Positions 1 to 6,873 of a DNA stretch of 33,302 nt are shown piece by piece. Below the pieces are notes generated by a model that saw only the letters and a program-made list of their open reading frames with translations, was not told where the DNA came from and did no database searches. Numbering within the stretch: the first letter of the stretch is position 1; every line of letters begins with the position of its first letter. The DNA is from Pontiellaceae bacterium (GTDB lineage Bacteria > Verrucomicrobiota > Kiritimatiellia > Kiritimatiellales > Pontiellaceae): positions 1-33,302 of the forward strand of contig JAFGVP010000015.1 in the NCBI GenBank assembly GCA_016937945.1, read 5' to 3'. The position numbers and the translations under genes are program-made.

Positions 1-1008
1 CCCGATGCGTTCAAGGTCGACGGCGTCCGCCTGCGCATCCGCGCCTACACCTACTATTATGACCGCGCCACCGAGTTTTATGTGGATCGACTGGCCATTG
101 GTGAAGTAACACCCGGCGCACCGGTTCCGCTGAGTCCGACCGACGGCAGCGTAGTCCAGATTCTGAATCCGACGCTCACGGTCGAAAATGCGATCGACAT
201 TCTCGATGACAACTGCAGCTATGAGTTTGAGATCTACACGAATGCCGACCTAAGTGCGGAATCGTTGGTCCGCTATCTTCCGGTACAGGCCGCCGGAGAT
301 GGATCCACCAGCTGGCAGGTGGATGTGGACATGATTGACGGCCTTCAATACTGGTGGCGCAGCCGGGCCACCAGCAGTTCCGGCCACCTCAGCGCATGGA
401 GCGCCACGAATACCTTCCATGTGGTGATCGTCAATAATCCGCCATCAGATCCGTTTATTCTTTCTCCCTATGCAAACGCAACCCTGCCGGATGAACATGG
501 CTATTTTATCTGGTTTGGAAGCAGGGATCCGGATGCCACGGATTATATTGCGGAATACCGTCTCGAAGTCGCCGAAGATGAAGCCTTCAGTTCCATCGTG
601 ATGAGTGCGGTCGAAACCAACTACAACCTGATCTGCGCCAAGGCGTTCAACAGCTTCAGCGGATACGAATCCATTCCAACCAATCAGGTTTACTTCTGGC
701 GGGTTTGTGCCGTTGATTCTCAGGGGCTGAGCTCGGACTGGATTGCAGAGTCGTTTATCTATGGTTCCCTGAATGACATCGTTGTGATCGATCCCGTGAC
801 CATTACCGATATGGTGTTTGAAGATGGCCTGCTGAAGCTGTCGTGGACGCCCTCGGATTATGCCGCCCAGATTGAGTTTACGCCGACGTTGTCGCCGGCC
901 GACTGGCAGCCGGTTGATCAGGCATGGAACATCCAGACCAACTATTATGAGCTGGCCGCTCCGACCAATTCAAATCAGGGATTCTTCCGGGTAATCATCG
1001 GCGACTGA
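1..1008 (+). CDS. C-terminal part of a large extracellular FN3-like repeat protein (5' end outside the window)
   Basis: The frame is open from base 1, so this is the last 335 codons of a longer gene; the GTG at 82 is an internal Val, not a start. Two fibronectin-III-like modules are visible, at about residues 35-145 and 150-255, each with the pattern 'Y-x-[FL]-E-[IV]' then 'YWWRSRA' or 'YFWRVCA' and a 'D-S-x-G-x-x-S-x-W' turn. A last beta-rich segment ends in 'FFRVIIGD', a tail type seen in secreted proteins of Verrucomicrobia and Kiritimatiellae that carry a 'W-x-P-V ... FFRV' module. No membrane segment or PEP-CTERM anchor is seen. Likely a secreted or surface protein, perhaps polysaccharide-directed given the lineage, but the catalytic part, if any, lies upstream. 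The gene is closed by a strong hairpin. Confidence 0.75.
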   Translation, partial: PDAFKVDGVRLRIRAYTYYYDRATEFYVDRLAIGEVTPGAPVPLSPTDGSVVQILNPTLTVENAIDILDDNCSYEFEIYTNADLSAESLVRYLPVQAAGDGSTSWQVDVDMIDGLQYWWRSRATSSSGHLSAWSATNTFHVVIVNNPPSDPFILSPYANATLPDEHGYFIWFGSRDPDATDYIAEYRLEVAEDEAFSSIVMSAVETNYNLICAKAFNSFSGYESIPTNQVYFWRVCAVDSQGLSSDWIAESFIYGSLNDIVVIDPVTITDMVFEDGLLKLSWTPSDYAAQIEFTPTLSPADWQPVDQAWNIQTNYYELAAPTNSNQGFFRVIIGD

Positions 1009-1028
1009 GTGCCGATCAAAACGGTACG

Positions 1029-1064
1029 AAAAAAGCCCTTCCGTCTGAAACGGGAGGGCTTTTT
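1029..1064. terminator. Bidirectional rho-independent terminator
   Basis: A 15-bp arm (1030-1044) pairs with 1050-1064 across a 5-nt loop with one G-T wobble. The top strand ends in five T and the bottom strand in six T, so it can serve both the upstream plus-strand gene and the convergent ilvC. Confidence 0.9.
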
Positions 1065-1100
1065 CATGCAGGGCGCCGATCGAAACCGGCGATACAGGTT

Positions 1101-2573
1101 TTAGAGTGACTTCATGTTGCCCATGGCAGCACGAAGCTCTTCCCCGATGATTTCCACTTCATGGTAGCGGATTTCAGCATTGATTGCGACGAGCGTCTTA
1201 TTGTCGACGGCGTTGTCGGTCACTTCAATCCCCTTGCCGATAACATCGGTATCCACCTTGGCCATGAAGTCCTTCAGCAGCGGAACGCACGCATGCGAGA
1301 AGAGGTAGCAGCCGTATTCGGCGGTATCGGAAATGATGCGGTTCATTTCGAACAGCTTCTTACGCGCAATGGTGTTTGCGATCAGCGGGGTTTCATGGAG
1401 CGATTCATAGTAGGCGGATTCCGGCTTGATGCCGACTTCAACCATCGCTTCGAATGCGAGTTCAACACCGGCCTTAACCATGGCAACCATCAGGATGCCC
1501 TTGTCGAAGTATTCCTGTTCGGTGATTTCAACATCGGCGGCAGCGGTCTTTTCAAACGCGGTTTCGCCGGTTTCCTTGCGCCAGGTCAGCAGCTTGACGT
1601 CGTCGTTGGCCCAGTCTTCCATCATGGTGCTGGAGAAGACGCCGGTAATGATGTCGTCCATGTGCTTGCGGAAGAGCGGCTGCATGATGAGCTTGAGCTC
1701 GTCAGCCAGATCAAATGCCTTGATCTTCGCCGGGTTGGACAGGCGATCCATCATGTTGGTGATGCCGCCCTGCTTCAGGGCTTCGGTAACGGTTTCCCAA
1801 CCATACTGAATCAGCTTGGCGGCGTAGCCGGCGTCGATTCCCTGTGCAACCATCTTGTCAAAGCAAAGAATGGAACCGGCCTGCAGCAGTCCGCAGAGAA
1901 TGGTCTGTTCGCCCATGAGGTCGGATTTAACTTCGGCAACAAAAGAGGATTCGAGTACGCCGGCATGGTGTCCACCCTGTGCAACACACAGCGCCTTGGC
2001 CAGCTCGAGGCCGTCGCCGTTCGGATCGTTTTCACGGTGGCAGGCGATCAGGGTCGGAACGCCGAAACCGCGCTTGTACTCTTCGCGCACTTCGGAACCG
2101 GGCGATTTCGGAGCAACCATGATAACGGTCAGGTCTTTACGGATCAGCGTACCCTCTTCAACAATGTTGAAGCCGTGGGCATAGCAGAATGTTGCACCTT
2201 CCTTCATCAGCGGAACCACCGTTTCAACCACGTTGGTGTGCTGCTTATCGGGCGCCAGGTTCATGACGATGTCAGCGGTCGGGAGCATTTCTTCGTAGGT
2301 ACCGACATTGAAGCCGTTTTCGGAAGCATTCAGGAAAGACTGACGCTTTTCTTCAATCGCGGCGGCGCGGAGGGTGTAGGAAACGTCGAGTCCGCTGTCG
2401 CGCATATTCAGGCCCTGGTTCAGACCCTGAGCGCCGCAGCCGACGATTACGATCTTCTTGCCCTTGGCAAATTCGCAGCCGTTGGCAAATTCAGCGGCAT
2501 CCATGAAACGGCAGGTGCCGAGTTCTTCGAGTTTCAAACGCATCGGAAGCGTGTTAAAGTAATTCTGTCCCAT
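1101..2573 (-). CDS. ilvC: Ketol-acid reductoisomerase, class II (long form)
   Basis: IlvC carries out the alkyl migration and NADPH-dependent reduction of acetolactate and acetohydroxybutyrate in valine, isoleucine and leucine synthesis (cytoplasm, Mg2+). At 490 aa it matches the class II enzyme of Escherichia coli (about 491 aa) rather than the short class I form (about 330-340 aa). The N-terminus reads like the E. coli protein ('NYFNTL', 'LGxCRFM'), followed by the Rossmann motif '[11 protein letters not shown]' near residue 45 and the duplicated all-helical C-terminal domain that marks class II. The start at 2573 has an AAGGAG ribosome site 7 nt upstream. It is divergent from an IlvY-type regulator, as in enterobacteria, with the operator between them. 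No ilvB, ilvN or ilvD is in the window. Confidence 0.97.
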   Translation of the reverse strand: MGQNYFNTLPMRLKLEELGTCRFMDAAEFANGCEFAKGKKIVIVGCGAQGLNQGLNMRDSGLDVSYTLRAAAIEEKRQSFLNASENGFNVGTYEEMLPTADIVMNLAPDKQHTNVVETVVPLMKEGATFCYAHGFNIVEEGTLIRKDLTVIMVAPKSPGSEVREEYKRGFGVPTLIACHRENDPNGDGLELAKALCVAQGGHHAGVLESSFVAEVKSDLMGEQTILCGLLQAGSILCFDKMVAQGIDAGYAAKLIQYGWETVTEALKQGGITNMMDRLSNPAKIKAFDLADELKLIMQPLFRKHMDDIITGVFSSTMMEDWANDDVKLLTWRKETGETAFEKTAAADVEITEQEYFDKGILMVAMVKAGVELAFEAMVEVGIKPESAYYESLHETPLIANTIARKKLFEMNRIISDTAEYGCYLFSHACVPLLKDFMAKVDTDVIGKGIEVTDNAVDNKTLVAINAEIRYHEVEIIGEELRAAMGNMKSL

Positions 2574-2628
2574 TGTTCTCTCCTTAGGTTGGTTTCAAAA
2601 CGCGCGGAACATACTGCAAATCGCATGT

Positions 2629-2657
2629 TGCGTAAATTGAATTATACGGGATACTAT
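2629..2657 (+). promoter_or_regulatory. Putative sigma-70 promoter of ilvY
   Basis: TTGCGT (2629-2634), a 17-nt spacer and TACTAT (2652-2657) lie 30 nt upstream of the ilvY start. The -10 abuts the palindrome at 2658-2674, so binding of the regulator there could repress its own gene. Confidence 0.5.
2641..2646 (-). promoter_or_regulatory. Putative -10 element of ilvC
   Basis: The minus strand reads a perfect TATAAT here, about 68 nt from the ilvC start. No -35 match lies at the expected spacing; that position falls just next to the palindrome at 2658-2674. A good -10 with no -35 fits a promoter that depends on activation by the adjacent LysR protein. Confidence 0.5.
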
Positions 2658-2674
2658 GTTGCATATTTCGCAAC
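2658..2674. promoter_or_regulatory. Palindromic IlvY/LysR-type operator
   Basis: GTTGC-N7-GCAAC is a perfect inverted repeat; its core is a T-N11-A LysR box. A second, outward-facing arrangement, GCAA (2616-2619) and TTGC (2628-2631), lies about 40 bp away, giving two candidate half-site pairs in the ilvY-ilvC intergenic region. Confidence 0.6.
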
Positions 2675-2687
2675 TAAAAGGATGTCC

Positions 2688-3557
2688 ATGGACCTTGCCT
2701 CCCTCGAAACCTTCATCAAAACGGCTGAGCTGCTACACTTCGGACGCGCCAGCCGCGCCTGCAACCTGAGCCCATCCGCGCTGACCCGCACCATTCAGCG
2801 ACTTGAAGAAGAGGTCGGCCAGCCACTGTTTATCCGCGATAACCGCAGCACCGCCCTGACCGATGCGGGCAGCAAGCTGCTGACCTATGCACGCACAACG
2901 GTCGGCGAATGGCGCCACTTTCAGGAAAGCCTGGCACAACGGGACCGAAAGGTGTCCGGCACAATCTCCGTTTATGCATCCATTACCGCCGTATACAGCC
3001 TGCTTCCGACCTTGCTCGAATCCTATCGCGCCTCCTATCCGGGCGTACAAATGGCACTGCGGACCGGCGCCGCCGAACGAGCTATTGAACAGTTGATGAG
3101 CGGGGAAATCGATCTCGCGATCGCCGCCCTGCCCGATCGCAAGCAGGCCCGACTCGAATTCATGCCGCTGGCCGAAACCCCGCTGCTGTTTATCGCACCC
3201 AGGGCGCCGGATTTCCCTTTATCCACGAAACCCGACCTTTCGAGCATTCCGCTCGTGGTTCCGCAATCCGGCGTGGCACGCAATCGACTGAATGCCTGGC
3301 TTCAGCAGCACCGGGTTATCCCGAACATTTCCACGGAAGTCTCCGGGAATGAAGCCCTGATCGCCATGGTCCGGCTCGGCGCCGGAGTCGGGATCGTCCC
3401 GCAGCTCGCCCTCGAGCGAAGCCCTTTTCGGAACGATGTCATCATCGTTCAGTCCGCACCGCATCTCGATCCCTACGTCGTCGGGCTATGCTCCAGTAAA
3501 CGCAACCTCAAGCGCCCGGCAGTCAAAGCGATGTGGGAGCTGGCGCAGGCGCTATAG
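2688..3557 (+). CDS. ilvY: LysR-family transcriptional regulator of ilvC (IlvY)
   Basis: A 289-aa LysR-type regulator. An N-terminal winged helix-turn-helix (residues 1-60, with 'LHFGRASRACNLSPSALTR' followed by 'IQRLEEEVGQPLF') is joined to a periplasmic-binding-protein-like effector domain (about 90-289). The 'RDNR' after the HTH and the 'MDL-x-x-L-x-TF' start are close to enterobacterial IlvY, which activates ilvC when bound to acetolactate or acetohydroxybutyrate. ATG 2688 is preferred over ATG 2682 because AAAAGGA (2676-2682) is 5 nt upstream of it; 2682 would overlap its own ribosome site. The frame stays open far upstream into the ilvC antisense strand, but that is fortuitous. The head-to-head layout with ilvC and the palindromic operator between them support the name strongly. 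Confidence 0.9.
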   Translation: MDLASLETFIKTAELLHFGRASRACNLSPSALTRTIQRLEEEVGQPLFIRDNRSTALTDAGSKLLTYARTTVGEWRHFQESLAQRDRKVSGTISVYASITAVYSLLPTLLESYRASYPGVQMALRTGAAERAIEQLMSGEIDLAIAALPDRKQARLEFMPLAETPLLFIAPRAPDFPLSTKPDLSSIPLVVPQSGVARNRLNAWLQQHRVIPNISTEVSGNEALIAMVRLGAGVGIVPQLALERSPFRNDVIIVQSAPHLDPYVVGLCSSKRNLKRPAVKAMWELAQAL

Positions 3558-3697
3558 AAAACCACACGAAATGCTTGAAAACAATGGCATTACAGCCACC
3601 CCCACAACTTTGATCGCCAACAAACTTGAACCGGGCAATCTCCTTCACTAGATTGGTTAATTCTTTATTATTTAATCAATATACAGAAGGAAAAGTG

Positions 3698-4714
3698 ATG
3701 AATTCAAAGATGTCAATAGTTCTAATTTCACTGGCGGCGGCCCAGTGGAGTTGGGCAGCTGCCACATCAACCTATCGTTACAATGCGACGGCCATGGGAG
3801 GAGACACCATTGAGAGCCAAAACAGCTTTTCGCTGGAAATGGACTCTGAGTATCGCTTCTCCTCCGGGTATACTTCCCGGGATGTCATTGCCAGCGGCTA
3901 TGCCGGCGCATATACCGGAGCGGCAGGTTTGGACGGATTTCCGGTCTATAACTGGATTACAACACCCGGCGACGGGCACAGCCGGACCCGTTTCAGCATC
4001 GATTCGGAAAACGGAATACTCCGGGCCCACCTACAGGCGGAATCTCGCGAAAAATACAACGACGTCAACTTCAGCGTCTCAACCCTGCTGGACATGAATG
4101 CCCGCCAGTATTACCGGGCTACCGGCTCTGAACCCCTGACTCTGCGGCTATCGTTTCATTATGACGGCACCTGGGATGCCGGTGGTTACCAGCCGGATAA
4201 CTATGCTTCCGTGCGGGCGGGAACCTATCTGACCCTGGTCAAAGACGAGACACAGTATTTTGACGGCAACTCCGGCGGTTTTGCACAAGGACTTGAAATC
4301 AATCTGTTCACCGACGTTCCGGCCGGCGCAGGATTCTACGATTTCTGCTTCGGCGACGGCCAGAAGGTTGCCGAAACACTCGCCTACAGCCTGTACGATT
4401 CAACCTCGCCTAAATACCTTTCATCCGGCGAACTGAACGAGGACTACACCTATGACGTCGTTGTCAATCCCGGAGAACTGTTGCTGGTAGACACCATGTT
4501 CAACGGTCATGTCAGCGTTTGCGCAGGCAATGATAAAAACCATGCCGAAGTGGACTTCCTGAATACCACCTACAGCTCGGTGGAAATCATCAGCGGTGAC
4601 GGCTCGCTGATTCGGCAGGATATGCCCGTAGCGATCCCGGAACCGGCCACGGTCACGATGCTCGGCGGAGCGGCATTGGTACTGGGAGTCATTCGACGTC
4701 GCCTGCGCATATAG
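3698..4714 (+). CDS. PEP-CTERM sorting-domain secreted protein
   Basis: A 338-aa exported protein of unknown function. It has a Sec signal peptide (residues 1 to about 20, ending 'WSWAAA') and a typical PEP-CTERM tail: 'IPEPATVTMLGG', a hydrophobic stretch and a terminal Arg cluster 'RRRLRI'. In other bacteria such tails are recognised and cut by an exosortase, usually in exopolysaccharide-producing species; no exosortase is in the window. The body is rich in Tyr, Ser, Gly and Asp and predicted beta-rich, with no enzyme motif I recognise. ATG 3698 follows AGAAGGA by 6 nt; an upstream in-frame start at 3626 has no ribosome site and would hide the signal peptide. The 45 nt before the start are AT-rich and probably hold the promoter, without a clear consensus. 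Confidence 0.85.
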   Translation: MNSKMSIVLISLAAAQWSWAAATSTYRYNATAMGGDTIESQNSFSLEMDSEYRFSSGYTSRDVIASGYAGAYTGAAGLDGFPVYNWITTPGDGHSRTRFSIDSENGILRAHLQAESREKYNDVNFSVSTLLDMNARQYYRATGSEPLTLRLSFHYDGTWDAGGYQPDNYASVRAGTYLTLVKDETQYFDGNSGGFAQGLEINLFTDVPAGAGFYDFCFGDGQKVAETLAYSLYDSTSPKYLSSGELNEDYTYDVVVNPGELLLVDTMFNGHVSVCAGNDKNHAEVDFLNTTYSSVEIISGDGSLIRQDMPVAIPEPATVTMLGGAALVLGVIRRRLRI

Positions 4715-4739
4715 AAGTCTGGTTCGGCCTGATATGAGT

Positions 4740-4772
4740 GCCGGCGCCGCAGTTCAGATGACAGGCGCCGGC
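4740..4772. terminator. Stem-loop between convergent genes (possible terminator)
   Basis: A perfect 9-bp GC-only stem, 4740-4748 with 4764-4772, and a 15-nt loop. No T-run follows on either strand, so intrinsic termination would be weak; it may protect the 3' end of the PEP-CTERM transcript. Confidence 0.45.
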
Positions 4773-4786
4773 CCCGGAAATGGATG

Positions 4787-4818
4787 CGCCCGCCTGCTCG
4801 GGAGAGAACAGGCGGGCG
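4787..4818. terminator. Second GC-rich stem-loop between convergent genes
   Basis: A perfect 10-bp stem, 4787-4796 with 4809-4818, and a 12-nt loop, 25 bp from the glnK stop codon. Like its neighbour it lacks a T-run. It may end glnK transcription on the minus strand. Confidence 0.45.
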
Positions 4819-4843
4819 ACTTGGAGGAGAGAGAGTGGTTGTC

Positions 4844-5185
4844 TTAGCCGATGGCGTCGGTTCCTTTCTCCCCGGTGCGGATCCGGATACACTCCGGCAG
4901 ATCAAGGATGAAGATTTTTCCATCCCCGATGTTACCGGTACGCGCACCCTTGATGATGGCGTCGGTAGTGGCTTCGACAAATTCGTCGTTCACGGCGATT
5001 TCCATGCGAACCTTTTTCAGCAGGTTCACTTCAATGTCCGCGCCGCGGTAGGTTTCGTGATAGCCCTTCTGCTGTCCGCAGCCCATGGCATTGGTGACAG
5101 ACATCTTGTAAACCTCTGCATCATAGAGGGACTGTTTGACCTCGTTGAGGGCTTCGGGCTGAATATAAGCGATAATGAGTTTCAT
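4844..5185 (-). CDS. glnK: P-II nitrogen regulatory protein, GlnK-type, without Tyr51
   Basis: A 113-aa PII protein: trimeric sensor of 2-oxoglutarate, ATP and ADP that, next to amtB, normally blocks the ammonium channel when nitrogen is plentiful. The fold markers are all present: '[11 protein letters not shown]' strand 1, '[16 protein letters not shown]' at the base of the T-loop, '[11 protein letters not shown]' (B-loop, ATP binding) and 'RIRTGEKG' (C-loop). Numbering matches E. coli directly; Tyr46 is kept but residue 51, the uridylylated Tyr of enterobacteria, is Ile, and Arg38 is Gln. Canonical uridylylation at position 51 is therefore impossible. The start at 5185 has AGAAAGGAA about 7 nt upstream. 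It lies 95 bp downstream of amtB on the same strand and probably shares its sigma-54 promoter. Confidence 0.93.
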   Translation of the reverse strand: MKLIIAYIQPEALNEVKQSLYDAEVYKMSVTNAMGCGQQKGYHETYRGADIEVNLLKKVRMEIAVNDEFVEATTDAIIKGARTGNIGDGKIFILDLPECIRIRTGEKGTDAIG

Positions 5186-5224
5186 GTGTAAAATTCCTTT
5201 CTGGTTTCAAGCGGTTAAGCTTTA

Positions 5225-5266
5225 GGTGTTAAGCCTGATCAGCTGTTGTGCTCAAAGCTTAACACC
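5225..5266. other. Stem-loop in the amtB-glnK intercistronic gap
   Basis: GGTGTTAAGC (5225-5234) and GCTTAACACC (5257-5266) form a perfect 10-bp stem with a 22-nt loop. It lies between the amtB stop and the glnK ribosome site, with no T-run, and may be a processing or stability element that sets the amtB to glnK ratio. Confidence 0.55.
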
Positions 5267-5280
5267 CAACTCAAAACTCC

Positions 5281-6606
5281 TTAGACATTCGTGAAAAACT
5301 GAAATCCATGATAGGCTTCCATACCGTGCTCGCCGAGATCGAGACCCTTGAGCTCCTCTTCCTTGCTTACGCGGATACCCACGGTCAGCTTCAGTACGAG
5401 GAAGATGATGAAGGCCGCCGGGAAGCACACGGCGCCGTATGCCAGAACACCCAGTGCCTGTACACCAATGCTGTAGTCCTTGCTGAATACTCCAACAAAC
5501 AGGGTTCCGAGAATACCGCAAACCAGATGGACCGTGGTGGCACCAACCGGATCATCCAGCTTGATGCGGTCGAAAACCATCACCGAGATAACAGCAATTG
5601 CTCCGCAGATCAGGCCGATAATGATGGCCGCCTTGATGGAAACGACATCGGCACCGGCGGTAATACCTACGAGGCCGGCCAGACAGCCGTTCAGCACCAT
5701 CGTCAGGTCAGGCTGTTTCTGAACAATCCAGGAGCAGCACATGGAGCCCATGATCCCGGCAGCGGCTGCAAGTGAAGTGGTGACGAGTACGTAGGATACA
5801 GCCCCCGGATCCGCCGAAAGAACAGAACCGCCGTTAAATCCAAACCAGCCGAGCCACAGCAGGAATACACCGATAGTGAGCAGCGGCATGTTGTGCCCCA
5901 TGATGGCCTTCACCTTGCCGTTAACATATTTGCCGATACGCGGCCCCAACAGGATGATACCGGCCAATGCGCCCCATCCGCCGACCGAGTGAACCAGCGT
6001 TGATCCGGCAAAATCGTGGAAATTCTTTTCAGCGAGCCAGCCGCCGCCCCAGACCCAGGAACCGACGAACGGATAGACCAGTGCTACATAAACAGTGGAA
6101 AAGATCAGGAACGGCCCAAGCTTAATACGCCCGGCAACCGCACCGGAAACAATCGTGGCCGCCGTTGCAGCAAACATACCCTGGAACAGAAAATCCGTCC
6201 AATAGGTGTAGCCTTCATTATAGGCGCTGGTGTTTCCACCTTCCGGCAGGCTCAGCCCCAGCGAGGTAATCTTGGGAATCACGCCCTCGACAATCCATTC
6301 CCCCGGATACATCAACACAAAGCCGATCAGGGTGTAGGTCAGCAATCCGATCGCCGGAATTGCCGTGTTCTTGAACAGAATGTTAACCGAGTTCTTTGCG
6401 CGGGTAAGCCCGGTTTCCACCATGGCAAAACCTAGGTGCATAATGAAAACCAGAAACGTGGCAACCATCATCCAGGTATTGTTCACGGTAAACATTTCCT
6501 GACTGATTGTCGGTTCTGCAGCGGCCTCATCCGCCATGACGGCCATGGGCAAAGCCATGGCCCCAATTGCGACAAGCAACATCGCATATTTCATAATTTT
6601 TTGCAT
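5281..6606 (-). CDS. amtB: Ammonium transporter (Amt/Rh family)
   Basis: A 441-aa inner-membrane ammonium channel. It has a cleavable signal peptide (residues 1-25, ending 'MAVMA') as in E. coli AmtB, then about 11 hydrophobic helices. The twin pore histidines are visible: His206 in 'LVHSVGGWGALAG' and His360 in 'TTVHLVCGILG'. The segment 'MFAATAATIVSGAVAGR' and the cytoplasmic tail ending 'GMEAYHGFQF', which contacts PII, are typical. ATG 6606 is chosen because AGGAGG lies 6 nt before it; ATG 6612 directly abuts that site, and a longer frame up to 6696 would cross the promoter. It is followed by glnK, the reverse of the enterobacterial glnK-amtB order. Confidence 0.95.
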   Translation of the reverse strand: MQKIMKYAMLLVAIGAMALPMAVMADEAAAEPTISQEMFTVNNTWMMVATFLVFIMHLGFAMVETGLTRAKNSVNILFKNTAIPAIGLLTYTLIGFVLMYPGEWIVEGVIPKITSLGLSLPEGGNTSAYNEGYTYWTDFLFQGMFAATAATIVSGAVAGRIKLGPFLIFSTVYVALVYPFVGSWVWGGGWLAEKNFHDFAGSTLVHSVGGWGALAGIILLGPRIGKYVNGKVKAIMGHNMPLLTIGVFLLWLGWFGFNGGSVLSADPGAVSYVLVTTSLAAAAGIMGSMCCSWIVQKQPDLTMVLNGCLAGLVGITAGADVVSIKAAIIIGLICGAIAVISVMVFDRIKLDDPVGATTVHLVCGILGTLFVGVFSKDYSIGVQALGVLAYGAVCFPAAFIIFLVLKLTVGIRVSKEEELKGLDLGEHGMEAYHGFQFFTNV

Positions 6607-6672
6607 GGGCATCCTCCTATTGAATTGCACGAATTTTTCTCTCCATCCACCGAAGCGGAATGGTTCGCTAAA

Positions 6673-6688
6673 CGCAAAAGGTATGCCA
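6673..6688 (-). promoter_or_regulatory. Sigma-54 (RpoN) -24/-12 promoter of amtB-glnK
   Basis: The minus strand reads TGGCATACCTTTTGCG: a GG-N10-GC spacing with TGGCA at -24 and TTGC at -12, close to the consensus TGGCACG-N4-TTGC. Transcription would start near 6662, giving a leader of about 55 nt before amtB ATG 6606. Sigma-54 control fits nitrogen-limitation genes. The upstream gap to ptsP (6689-6873) is AT-rich and could hold activator sites, but I see no clear NtrC palindrome. Confidence 0.8.
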
Positions 6689-6873
6689 CCCATCATTATT
6701 TTACATTAAACCATGCAATGCAGTATATTATGAAATATTCCAAAAACGCATGCCGGCAATATAATGATACATTAATGAATCAATACGCCTGCTTTTGACG
6801 TTTTTGTATCACCAATCTATCAGAAACACCCATGTTTGTATAACACCATTATAAACATGCCCAAACCGAAGGA

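Noticed and set aside
1161..2687. Upstream in-frame extension of ilvY across the ilvC antisense strand
   Set aside because: It would cross the ilvC promoter and operator; the LysR fold starts at 2688 with a ribosome site.
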